NCBI GenBank assembly: GCA_031769625.1
Contig: JAUIMM010000169.1
Coordinates: forward strand, 9,482,001-9,546,000
Reading direction: 5' to 3'
DNA length: 64,000 bases
Source of the DNA: Taudactylus pleione
Lineage: Eukaryota; Chordata; Amphibia; Anura; Myobatrachidae
The position numbers were made by a program, and so were the translations under genes. Of this stretch, positions 45,611 through 55,094 are shown piece after piece; the stretch's first letter is position 1, and each line of letters starts with the position of its first letter. A model generated the notes under the pieces. It was not told the DNA's origin, did no database searches, and saw only the letters and a list, made by a program, of their open reading frames with translations.

Positions 45611-46450
45611 TTACTGAGATGCCAGCTGGGACATTGAATGAACTACAGAAGTCAAAGGCTGCAATAGAAGAAATGGGCTTCATTCAAAGTTGTGCGATTT
45701 TGCACAGAGTCCAAGGTAACCGCATCGGATCCCCATCGCGACCATCAGTTACAGTGTTTGCAGCATCGGCAATCTGAGTAAGCCTAAGCTTTCTGCCTTC
45801 TTGCGTTGCCAGTAAATCACTGTTGGACAATGCAGACACTGGCCTCAGCACTCCTGACACGCCCCCATATTCTGGACATGCAGTCAGTGCAGCGCCATCC
45901 CCACCTCCTATTGCCCACAGCCAGTCAATGATGTTGGGGATTGGGGGCACTGCGAGCGAGCTCGCAGGACCTGCTCTGCACATACACATCCTCCCACCAA
46001 CAGAGATGTAGGCAAACCATCAGGATTGTGTACATCTCTAAATCAGCCCCATATACGGTACATGGCTCAACAATCGCCTATACAATTTACAAAAAGGGTT
46101 TTATGAGAGGGTTACAAGAGAGAAAGCATAGCTAAAAAAAAATCCTTACCTGCAAAAAGTTGTCAAAATGTTACATGGTAAAGAATGTCAAGTTTTGCTG
46201 AAAGTATTGTGGTCTAACTAAAATGGGATTTTCTGGCTTGAATGTCAACTGGTGAATGTATGGTATGGTGTAATGCAAACACTGCACACCAGCCCGATAG
46301 CACCATCCCCACTGTGAAGTATTACCAGGACACCATGTTATGTTGATGCTTTTCAGTGACAGGGACTGTCAATCTCTTTAGGACCAATGGGAAGAAGACT
46401 GTTGCCCATTATAGACACATCCTGGTAAACATATGCTACCCTCTAGCAGT
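45611..46450 (+). pseudogene. Tc1/mariner transposase relic interrupted by a MITE
   Basis: Before the MITE the plus strand reads TLNELQKSKAAIEEM, like the second helix-turn-helix of Tc1 transposases. After it come VHGSTIAYTIYKKGF, later VLWSN (Tc1 LWSDE, first catalytic Asp lost), VNVW, then NTAHQPDSTIPTVK and CFSVTGTVNLF in shifted frames. The order matches Tc1 proteins from the DNA-binding region through the middle of the catalytic core. Many stops and frameshifts are present, and no terminal repeats were found. It begins right after the hAT duplication at 45610. Confidence 0.55.
45675..46049. mobile_element. Possible GGGCCTGATTCAG-family MITE inside the Tc1 relic
   Basis: Degenerate ends GGGCTTCATTCAAAG and CTAAATCAGCCC bracket 375 bp with TGCGATTTTGCAC and CAATCTGAGTAAGC. 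The Tc1-like reading resumes immediately after, which supports an insertion. Flanks AAT/CAT match at two of three bases. Confidence 0.5.
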
Positions 46451-46826
46451 GACTATGGATGTCCTATTGTACTTCACAGGTGCAGTTAGTTTTGCCCTTA
46501 ATACAGAACAAAATCTGTAGGTAGATCTCTTGCTGTCTGTCGCCCATCACAAGTAATCCCACTGATCTCAGACAACGGTCAAATATTGCTCAATCTATCT
46601 CTGTGTTCAAAATGATAGAAACGCATCCAAAAGAAATCATCTTGTTGCAGTCGGAGAACGTTCTATGAAGTATTGACAAAAAGTTGATATGAATATTTTA
46701 AAATGTTGATATTTAATTTATTATTTATGGTTTTCTATTAACTATCTTTTATTGTGGTGCAACTCTGTGAGAATGAAAATGTGATCCAGATTTCAAGGGG
46801 GGGATGTGTGTGTGTGTGTGTGTGTA

Positions 46827-46858
<32 letters not shown>

Positions 46859-47180
46859 TGTGTGTATGTGTGTGTGTGTATGCGCGTGCATGTGTTGCAT
46901 TTAAGTATTACGTTTTGAGTGAACATAAAGAAGCAATCATGTAAAAGACATCTTTTATAGCTTTATTTTTCAGCCACCCACCACTGAAATAAGTATTATC
47001 AAATTATATAAACTCTGGGTTCATGCTCAGGGCACAAAATAGTGCAAATCAAATGTTTCTCCCAGAAAACAAAACTCTAAATAGAATATGGTGAGTAGGG
47101 AGAAATACAGGCACTGCAATGGTCTGTTTGACTAAGCAGCTGCTAGAAATAGGGTTTGTCAGACCCCAGACAACATAAAT
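46451..47180. other. Unrecognised stretch with a (TG) microsatellite at 46805-46894
   Basis: The (TG) tract is broken by TATG steps. The rest has no recognisable element or coding signal. Confidence 0.55.
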
Positions 47181-47497
47181 ACATGGAAAGATAGCAGTGC
47201 TACAATGTGTGAGTGTCAATAATAAACATATATAATTAATAAACATTTTAATAAATATAAAATAAAGAAATAGTCAAATGTACATGTGACACTAAAAATT
47301 AATGATAATTGAGCAGTGAAAAAATTAGCATTAAGCCTCTTCCAACAGATTAATAGGTAAGTATTGCCTGTTCCTATATAAGCTTCCGGATGATAAGTAC
47401 AGGATATTGTCAGTCTCAGTTTGAGAAAAATGTGTTATGTCCAATGTATAGTTACCAAGTCCCAACACCAATAGAGGGATTGTCCTACTGGCATACA

Positions 47498-48046
47498 GGG
47501 CCTGATTCAGAGACGGAAGCTCTGAACGAGCGCTCGCTCTGGATCAGGGCATTTTTTTTTTTTTTTTGTTCGGCCTCCTGGCCTCTCGCATAGCTGTGGG
47601 TGACCAGCCACAGCTATTGCGAGCGGCCAGGTTGATGGTCGCGATGGTCAAGACCAACGCGACCATCGGGCTTGCGACAAGATCCTTGTGGTAGGGTCTC
47701 GTGGCCGCAAGCCCCAGAGAGCTTCTGGCTCTAATAGAGCTGGAAGCTCTCCCACTGACATCACTGGTGATGTCAGTGGGGCCGCCCCCAAACGGCAGGC
47801 GTTCATTCGGGAACGCCTCTGTTTGGCCAGCCACCCCCCTGCCTGCCTACCAAACGGGGCGAGCTGTCAATCACCATCGACAGCTCGTCCCCTTTGGTGC
47901 GAGACCTGGAGCGACGTAGCACCCGTCGCTAGCCGGGTCACGCGCATGCGCATGATGGAGCCGGCTCCGTCGTGCACATGCCCAGTGGGCAAACATCGAC
48001 CCAGTTGCGAGCGCTCAGCGCTTGCAACCGGGTCTGAATCAGGCCC
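47498..48046. mobile_element. GGGCCTGATTCAG-family MITE (copy 9), CpG-rich hairpin subfamily, TSD ACA
   Basis: Exact family ends, flanked by ACA at 47495-47497 and 48047-48049. The interior (GGGTGACCAGCCACAGC, CTGACATCACTGGTGATGTC, CACGCGCATGCGC) is the inverse of copy 5. The opposite arm of the host foldback gives the empty-site sequence. Confidence 0.92.
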
Positions 48047-48326
48047 ACAGTTCCATATGCTGCACTCGGAGCCCTCAGATGTCCATGGTGTGGATGGGAT
48101 ATTTTTCAAAGGAATAAGCTGTAACATATACATAGCGAAATGCGTCAGTTGCTTGCCTCTATCCAACAAGTGTGTATTTTTATTGGACACCACAACAAGC
48201 CTGGACCAGCTTTCCGATTAATATTGGATATCTGTTTGGAATTATCCTGTGTACATCATTTTGGATACAAATATCCCATCCACACCATGGACATCTGAGG
48301 GCTCTGAGTGCAATATATGGAACTGT

Positions 48327-48525
48327 GGGGTCTATTTACTAAGCAGTGTTAGGAGACAGAGTGAAAAGTGATAAGTCTGTGATAAGGTGCCAGCCAACCA
48401 GCTCTCAACTGCCATCTCACAGGCTGTGTTTGAAAAATGACAGTTGGGAGCTGATTGGCTGGCACCTTATCACAGACTTATAACTTTTCACTCTGTCTCT
48501 TAACACTGCTTAGTAACTAGACCCC
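48327..48525. mobile_element. Palindromic MITE of the GGGGTCTATTTACTAAGC family
   Basis: 199 bp folding almost end to end: GGGGTCTATTTACTAAGCAG pairs with CTGCTTAGTAACTAGACCCC, and GGTGCCAGCCAACCAGCTC with GAGCTGATTGGCTGGCACC. It interrupts the right foldback arm. Confidence 0.88.
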
Positions 48526-48804
48526 TAAATGCCAATAGGACCATCTCTCTATTGGTGTTAGGACTTGGTAACTATACATTGGACATAACACGTTTTTCTC
48601 AAACTGAGACTGACAATATCCTGTACTTATCATCCAGAAACTTATATAGGAACAGGCAATATTTACCTATTAATCTGTTGGAAGAGGCTTAACGCTCATT
48701 TTTTCATTGCTCAATTATCAATCATTTTTAGTGTCACATGTACATTTGACTATTTCTTGATTTTATATTTATTAAAGTGTTTATTAATTATATATGTTTA
48801 TTAT

Positions 48805-48976
48805 TAGAGATGAGCGGGTTCGGATTTACTCGGAATTACTACGGTTCTCAAAATGGCATTTTATTGGCTATCGGCTATCACGTGTTTTGGATAGCCAATA
48901 AAATAAATCCAAACTAATCCGAACTTGCGATAATGTGGCGATAAGAACCGAGTAAATCCGAACCCGCTCATCTCTA
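48805..48976. mobile_element. 172-bp hAT MITE with perfect 8-bp TSD
   Basis: TAGAGATGAGCGGGTTCGGA and its exact inverse are flanked by TTTATTAT on both sides (48797-48804, 48977-48984). The ends equal the right end of the 42070-45602 element. The centre is a palindrome around GATAGCCAATAAAAT. Confidence 0.93.
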
Positions 48977-49087
48977 TTTATTATTCACACTCACACATTT
49001 TAGCGCTGCTATCTTTCCATGTCTCTACGGTAAATGCAACTTATTCCACAGCCCCAGTTGTTTGTGCTCCTAATAGATCTTGTTGTA

Positions 49088-49566
49088 GGGCCTGATGCAG
49101 ATATTTATGCAACGGCGATATTTATGCAGATTGAGCAATAGCTAGCCATTGCACGTGTGTGAAAGCCGCACTACGCACGTGCAGCGATTGTTAGGCGATT
49201 AGTCAACGTTTGGGGGAGGTAACGGCGGGGGCTAATCAAATACAGGTGTGTCTGACTGTTTAATCTGCATTTCATGGTGTGCATAAATTAGCCATTGCTC
49301 CTTTGCAGGATGAGAGCTCTCTGCATGTCAGGAGAACTGCAGTGTTTGTGACAGGTCAGACTTGCCGCATATGCTGAGTGGTTGCACAATCTGCGCCGAT
49401 GTTCTCAATGTTTATGCTGGTGTGCGGCATTGGACGAATATTAGAAGGCAGCAGTGGGCGTCCCTATGCTTGGCTAAGCTTTGGAGACATTAACATATTT
49501 TCGCAATAGCAATCCGTGAGAGATTACAGCTGCGATTGCATTAGCTTAAATCTCTGAATCATGCCC
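49088..49566. mobile_element. GGGCCTGATTCAG-family MITE (copy 10)
   Basis: Ends GGGCCTGATGCAGATATTTA and CTCTGAATCATGCCC; flanks GTA and TTA. Interior contains GCACGTGTGTGAAAGCCGC and GGTGTGCATAAATTAGCC, a divergent subfamily. Confidence 0.75.
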
Positions 49567-49689
49567 TTAGTCTATATGTATGTACCTGCCCTGTTATGAT
49601 TATGTTTATCTGGCTTTGCTTACCATTTATTAATATCTACTTTCTGCCCCTGACCTTTGGTCATAGTAGTAATAATGGTATCTAGTCAT

Positions 49690-50262
49690 TATGTCAACAC
49701 TCAGAATGACAACATAGTCTGAATGCCAATATTCATAATGTCAACATGGTCGAATTGTCGACAGTGAACATGTCAACAGTCAAAAAGTACAGATGAGCTG
49801 TCCGGTTTTACTTGGTTATGTTTGGATCTCAAAAACAGCATCATACAGTATCTGGCTCTCACATGTTTGGATAGCCAATGAGGTAAATCTGAACTTATCC
49901 GAACGTGCGCTAATTTGGCAAAAAGAACCGACTCAAAATCGAACCACACATCTCTATCAAAATGTTGACATGGTCGTTATATTGACATTGCGAATGTCCA
50001 TGGTCACGATGTCGACAGTATAGGTCTAGGGTTATGGTTAGGGTCAGACTCCAGTTAGGTATAGGTTTATGGTTAGGGTTAGCTGCGGTTAGGGTGGGGT
50101 TCTAACACTAGAAACATGCTGTGTTGACATGCCGACTGTTGACATGCACAATATCGACATGACCATGTTGACCTTATGACCATGTCAACATTGTTTTTGC
50201 CGGCATGTCACATAACGACATAACATCCATTTCGACATTCTGGTGTCCATAATAATAATGTT
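49690..50262. repeat. Repeat of TGTCGACA-type modules with TTAGGG-like core
   Basis: Short modules such as ATGTCAACATGG, TTGTCGACAGTG and ATGTTGACATGG flank a core at about 50025-50100 with TAGGGTTATGGTTAGGG and GGTTAGGGTTAGC. The same organisation occurs at 18575-18800. A hAT MITE interrupts the left half. Confidence 0.65.
49788..49956. mobile_element. 169-bp hAT MITE, TSD 7/8
   Basis: Ends TACAGATGAGCTG and CACACATCTCTA, flanked by TCAAAAAG (49780-49787) and TCAAAATG (49957-49964). Content follows 48805-48976 (GGATAGCCAATGAGGTAAAT) with more mutations, so it is an older copy. Confidence 0.85.
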
Positions 50263-51684
50263 GAACTTTCTCAGAGCTATGCTGCAGTACAGATCTCAGC
50301 CTGATTCCTGACCACCCTCATGGAATAGCCTGAGTGTGCAAATCATAGGTTCCCTGCAGTGAAGCTCATCATCCTCTTGTGGGGGTCCTTGGTGGAAACA
50401 TTTGCTAGAAGCATAATGGGTCCACTTCAAGGTGATACAATATGTTGCAGGAAGTATCTCAGAAGATCAGAGGGACAATCGTAGACGCTAAATATTGAAA
50501 CCATTTAAAAAATATATATATACCACTCCAAGGGACCAACTGTCTGAACCTGATTTAGGCTTGTTATTCTAAAGGACCCTAAAAACATTGTGAGTTGGTA
50601 AATATAATATCTTACGGGAACTTACCTCCAATATATGAATGTTGTTCCCGTATATATCTGGAGGACCTCATAGGAACAGGACATTATATAGGCTGCCTAT
50701 CCATATAATTTGAACCATTATTTCTAAGGGAAAAGGCACATGATTATTGTTGTTTTGATGTTTTAATTATCAATATTGTTTTTTTAGCCATTATATTATT
50801 ATTATAATATGAAATTGAGTTTTTTAATGTAATAAGTTATTGTATTACCAATTATTATAAATTATCAATTCATTTAATCAAATAATGTTTTCCTCAACAA
50901 GCACTGTTATTATTTTATTTAAGATAACTAATTCCAAATAAGCAATATGTGATATAATATTGGGAGATAATGTTAAAGACAATCATCAGAGAACAAATCC
51001 ATTAGTGGATATGAAAACTGAAATCTTGCACCAATGTATACGGAGTACAAGGGTAGAAGATGATTGATACATCTTTGCCCTGGTCTTATCTATAAGCTAA
51101 AATACAAGCAACTGAAATTACTGATCTGTAAACATACTGTAAGTGTGCAGATTCATCTTCACTTTCAAATCAGGCTGTTAGTAGGAATCAGCTTATATTA
51201 CTCTAATATAGTATGTGGGAGGAGACTGATTTTTGCATCTACTGTAACTTTTTCCCTTACACTCTTACAGCAGTACAAGACAAACCTCCTATAAGACATG
51301 AATTTACATAGCTACAGCAAACAGGTAACATTCATCTAATTCAGAAAAGTGAAAATAGTTAAATGTATGTCAGGATGTGCTGTCATGTGCAATGGTCCAT
51401 TCATTGCTGGAAAGTTCCTTGTTACAGGTCAATGAACAGGGTTATGTTATTATTTATTATTTCTTCTACTTCTGCAGTCATAGTTTATTTCAAATCATGT
51501 TTTTAACACACGAACTATTACTAAGCGTTGACATATAATATAATGCACAGGAGTTGAGGTATTGTGTAAGATATAAAAATAAAGAAGATTAATAAACCAC
51601 TGTGCATGTCTCATGTTTATAAATATAACAATTGTTAGTCAGGATAGGTACACTTGATCTGAATATAACTTGATCTCTTATATA
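50263..51684. other. Stretch without recognised features
   Basis: AT-rich; open stretches are short and without motifs. Confidence 0.5.
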
Positions 51685-52026
51685 GGGGGCAATTAAATTA
51701 AATGTCATATTGAATAGCGCCTGGAAAGCGTGCCCACAGCTATTTAATTGCCCGCGCTGTAAACCCGCGGCTAGAAGATTTCTGCTCGCACCTTCCTGTG
51801 CGAACGGAAATCTGATTAAACTAGTGTCATGATGCTTACTGCATGCGCTAACAGCATCGTGGCAGGCACTTAAGACGGAGAATGCAGGTTACCACGACAA
51901 CACCCAGCATTAGGTGCCGTAAACTGCGTCTCCCTATTTAAGTGCAGGGCATGATGGGGACAATTGAGTAGCTCCTGGCATCCATTCCCGGTGCTATTCA
52001 ACATCGCATTTAATTGAACTGCCCTC
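51685..52026. mobile_element. MITE, Harbinger-like, TSD ATA
   Basis: Left GGGGGCAATTAAATTAAATG ... TTGAATAGC pairs with GTGCTATTCAACATCGC and CATTTAATTGAACTGCCCTC. Exact ATA on both sides (51682-51684, 52027-52029). GC-rich interior, 342 bp, non-coding. Confidence 0.82.
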
Positions 52027-52103
52027 ATAGTTCTGTTAGTTTGGGTAATAGTAACAATGTATATAAATCCCATAAAAATTGTTACAAATGTATCCTCTAG
52101 TAT

Positions 52104-52403
52104 CATACCTCCCAACATGACCCTCTCCAGTAGGGACACAATGCTCTGGTCCTGGACTTCCCTGGTACTTTATGATTGGTGGCGGCTCCAGAGGTGGGGC
52201 TGCAGCACAGTCCAAATTTCAAATAGGGGAGTCACACCAACTGCCAGTGAGTCCTGGCAGTGATGTTTGGCAGTGTGTGAAATGACAGTTGGTGTGGCTT
52301 CCCTATTTGAATTTTGAACTGAGCTGCAGCCCCACCTCTTACAAGGGAAGTCCAGGACCAGAGCATCATGTTCCTTCTGGAGAGGGTCATGTTGGGAGGT
52401 TTG
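52104..52403. mobile_element. Foldback MITE with CATACCTCCCAACATGACCC ends
   Basis: About 110 bp at each end pair: ACCTCCCAACATGACCCTC with GAGGGTCATGTTGGGAGGT, GGTCCTGGACTTCCCT with GGGAAGTCCAGGACC, and GTGGGGCTGCAG with CTGCAGCCCCAC. TAGTAT occurs on both sides (52098-52103, 52404-52409). Confidence 0.85.
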
Positions 52404-52460
52404 TAGTATAAGCTACTCTATATGAGTTTTATACAAGTGACATTACCTTGTCATCACAGA

Positions 52461-52612
52461 GGCTTGACAGGCGGCCCCGTCTCTTGGTTACCTGGCTAGC
52501 AACATGACAACAACGAGCAGCACGTGACCACAGAGTGGCAGCCATCACTGTGCTGCATAGCATTGAACCACAATTATTAAGGGGGTAGTAAATAAACCTG
52601 AATGTGTGTACA
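52461..52612 (-). repeat. Inverted repeat arm (partner at 54526-54666)
   Basis: GGCTTGACAGGCGGCCCCGT, GGTTACCTGGCTAGCAACA and GAGTGGCAGCCATCACTGTG are found inverted at 54526-54666 at roughly 80-85% identity by eye. Confidence 0.75.
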
Positions 52613-52853
52613 GGATTCCAAGAATAGCAGGATATAACCCTGGCTGACCAGAATTGAAAATAAATACTGACCCCCATACAAACGAGATGGCAGATGGGCA
52701 GTAGCTCCCTTAACTGATGTGAAAATCCAGTCTCAGACCAGATCAACCAAGCATCAACCCTTCAAGTGATGGTCAAAATGAAAAGTCTGTCCATATCTGC
52801 CCATTAAAGAGGCCTAGTTAGTTTTTTATCACAAAATAATATACGATGAGAGA

Positions 52854-53250
52854 AATGCCATTACATCCTTGTATGGTCACAGAAATCTGGTGATTAGAGC
52901 TGTGGAAAAGGGGGGAATGATTGTCCTTAAACGTAGGGAAGACCAGCTGGATGTTAAAAGAAAGGTTAAGTCAGCATAGATCATCCATAAAAAAATATTT
53001 GGGCACAATCAGTATGATGATGGATTTACAAAGTTTGACTGTGGAGAGATATTTCTCTGACCAAAAAACATTCTGTAGGGCAACTTAAATGTTTTATCAT
53101 CAACCACATTGCTCCCTTAAGGAGGGGAGGTGACAGAGAGAAGATGATCTTGCAACAAGAGCTACAATGGATTCACAGACTTAACGCTGTGGCTCCTAAT
53201 GGTCTGAATGAAGACTTTAAACTGGGCTGTTTTTTGTATTCATTTAGTCA
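52854..53250 (+). pseudogene. Relic of a Penelope-like retroelement ORF with internal deletion
   Basis: Two parts on the plus strand recall vertebrate Penelope-like elements. Around 52875-52965 LVIRAVEKGGMIVLKRRE resembles the IVIxPADKGGxIVV motif at the start of the reverse transcriptase. Around 53085-53235 LRRGGDREKMILQQELQWIH then RLNAVAPNGLNEDFKLGCFL resembles the end of the C-terminal GIY-YIG endonuclease (REKxLLxxExxWIxxLxTxxPxGLN). The RT core and most of the endonuclease are missing, so roughly two kilobases were deleted. Stops lie between the parts. Confidence 0.5.
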
Positions 53251-53608
53251 CCATAGTGTGACTAATATGATTACCCATCACATTATTGTCCATGTTTTTA
53301 AATGTGGTATGGTTGTGGTTTCGATTCAGCTTCTTTATATTTTTAGGACACCATTGTGTGTCTGATGACATTAATGTATGTTTACTTGCACATATTTATA
53401 AATATGGGTTCGTTTTTGTTATGCCATGTCCTGCATTATTGTGCTAAATGCCAAACTTTTCGTTTCATGGTATGACAGTGCTATGTTTACTACACTGCAG
53501 TGTGCAGTGCTACACTATTACTTTGATGTCTATGGCATGATCACCTTTATTCTGTTGGCTTGTGTGTTCTACAATTGTTTCACGATTGTGTGATTTTCTA
53601 GCAGTTTG

Positions 53609-54474
53609 TTCAACCACCGCTGTGTGGTTGGTAGTTTAGTGGTAATTAATGTGGTTGATCACCGTCGTGTGGTTGGTAGTTTAGTGGTAATTAATGTGGT
53701 TGATCACTGCCGTGTGGTTGTTAGTTTAGTGGTTATTCATATGGTTGATCACCGCCGTGTGGTTGGTAGTTTAGTGGTAATTAATGTGGTTGATCACCAC
53801 CGTGTAGTTGTTAGTTTAGATGTAATTAATGTGGTTGATCACCGCCATGTGGTTGCTAGTTTAGTGTTAATTAGTGTGGTTGATCACCGCCGTGTGGTTC
53901 TAGTTTAGTGGTAATGTGGTTGATCACAGCCGTGTGGTTGTTAGTTTAGTGGTAATTCATGTGGTTGATCACCGCCGTGTGGTTGTTAGTTTGATGTAAT
54001 TAATGTGGTTGATCACCGCCATGTGGTTGGTAGTTTAGTGGTAATTAATGTGGTTGGTAGTTTAGTGGTAATTAGGGCCTGATTCAGACTTGGGAATAGA
54101 GAGAGATATCTCTCTCAACTGATCATCATCTTGGTGAAACCATTCTGCACTGCAGGTGGGGCAGATTTAAAATGTGCAGAGAGATTTAGATTTGGGAGGA
54201 GTGTTTACAAACTGACATCTCAATTGTAGAGTAATAATAAAGCAGTGCAGTATTTGTGGGCTACATTGAAAAGCAGCCAGTATTTACCCCACATGCAAAA
54301 ATATGTATGTATTTACACTCCTTGCATTGCAATAAGGTTTGTTCAGGTTCACAGTTGAGAGAGATATCTCACTCTATTCCCAAGTCTGAATCAGGCCCTT
54401 AGTGTGGTTGATCACCGCCGTGTGGTTGGTAGTTTAGTGGTAATTAATGTGGTTGATCACTGCCGTGTGATCAT
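53609..54474 (+). repeat. 45-bp minisatellite, about 12 units
   Basis: The unit is GTGGTTGATCACCGCCGTGT plus GGTTGGTAGTTTAGTGG and TAATTAAT. Because 45 is divisible by three, one frame stays open for 100 codons as a 15-residue repeat (VVDHRRVVGSLVVIN). I regard it as non-coding. Unit 11 is split by a MITE. Confidence 0.93.
54075..54398. mobile_element. GGGCCTGATTCAG-family MITE (copy 11), TSD TTA, inside the minisatellite
   Basis: GGGCCTGATTCAGACTTGGG and its exact inverse CCCAAGTCTGAATCAGGCCC are flanked by TTA (54072-54074, 54399-54401). GAGAGATATCTCTCTC lies next to the left end and GAGAGAGATATCTC next to the right. The terminal match extends over 35 bp, the best of the family here. Confidence 0.93.
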
Positions 54475-54525
54475 TAGGTTGTTTTATTTTCAATCATTTT
54501 GGTGCGCAATGTATATTTACACACA

Positions 54526-54666
54526 TTCAGGTTTATTTATTACTCCCTTAAGATCGGTGGGTCAGCGCTATGCAGCACAATGACAGCTGCCACTCTGTTC
54601 ACATGCCGCAGGTCGTTGTGCTGTTGCTAGCCAGGTTACCCAGTGATGGGGCTGCCTGTCAAGCCT
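54526..54666 (+). repeat. Inverted repeat arm (partner at 52461-52612)
   Basis: Reads TTTACACACATTCAGG, GCTATGCAGCACAATGACAG, GTTGCTAGCCAGGTTACC and GGGGCTGCCTGTCAAGCC, complementary in order to 52461-52612. Confidence 0.75.
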
Positions 54667-55094
54667 CCATGATGACAGGATCTACCCACACAGCTCAGGG
54701 TCCGGGAGCCAATGAACTCACAGCTGGATCAACCAGACACTTTCAGTGATGCAGCTATTCTAGATTGTTTAATTGTTTTGCATTTTCAGGCAATTTATAC
54801 CAGCATGTTAGCACTGACTTCACACAGGCCCCTGACAAAAACTGCTGGAGGATTTTAGAAAGGACTGTCAGGCGCCTGCTGTGTCCTGATCCATGTTTTC
54901 TCTTCAGTAAACACCCCTTAAAACTATGAATGCTGGTCTGTAATTTATCCGAATGGATGGGGTAAATGTGCATATACAAATGTAACTATTCTGACTCTTA
55001 ACCGGCCCTAATATTTGTAATATTTAATAGCTGCCTCATACCACTATATGGAAGATCCATGTTCATTCATATACATATACAGTATATATATATA

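Larger units (their letters stand above)
47181..49022. mobile_element. Large foldback element carrying three later insertions
   Basis: Left arm ACATGGAAAGATAGCAGTGC ... TGTGAGTGTCAATAATAAAC ... ACATGTGACACTAAAAAT ... TATAGTTACCAAGTCC ... GGATGGGATATTT reappears in reverse order and complement to 49022. Removing the MITEs at 47498-48046 (left arm) and at 48327-48525 and 48805-48976 (right arm) leaves ~0.92 kb, with arms of about 385 and 395 bp and a ~140-bp loop (48118-48256). No target duplication could be fixed and nothing is encoded. Confidence 0.75.

Noticed and set aside
47688..48221. 177-codon open stretch
   Set aside because: It runs from a palindromic MITE into the arm of a foldback element.
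53609..54474. CRISPR-like regular array
   Set aside because: The 45-bp units abut head to tail with no unique spacers; it is a minisatellite in a eukaryotic context.
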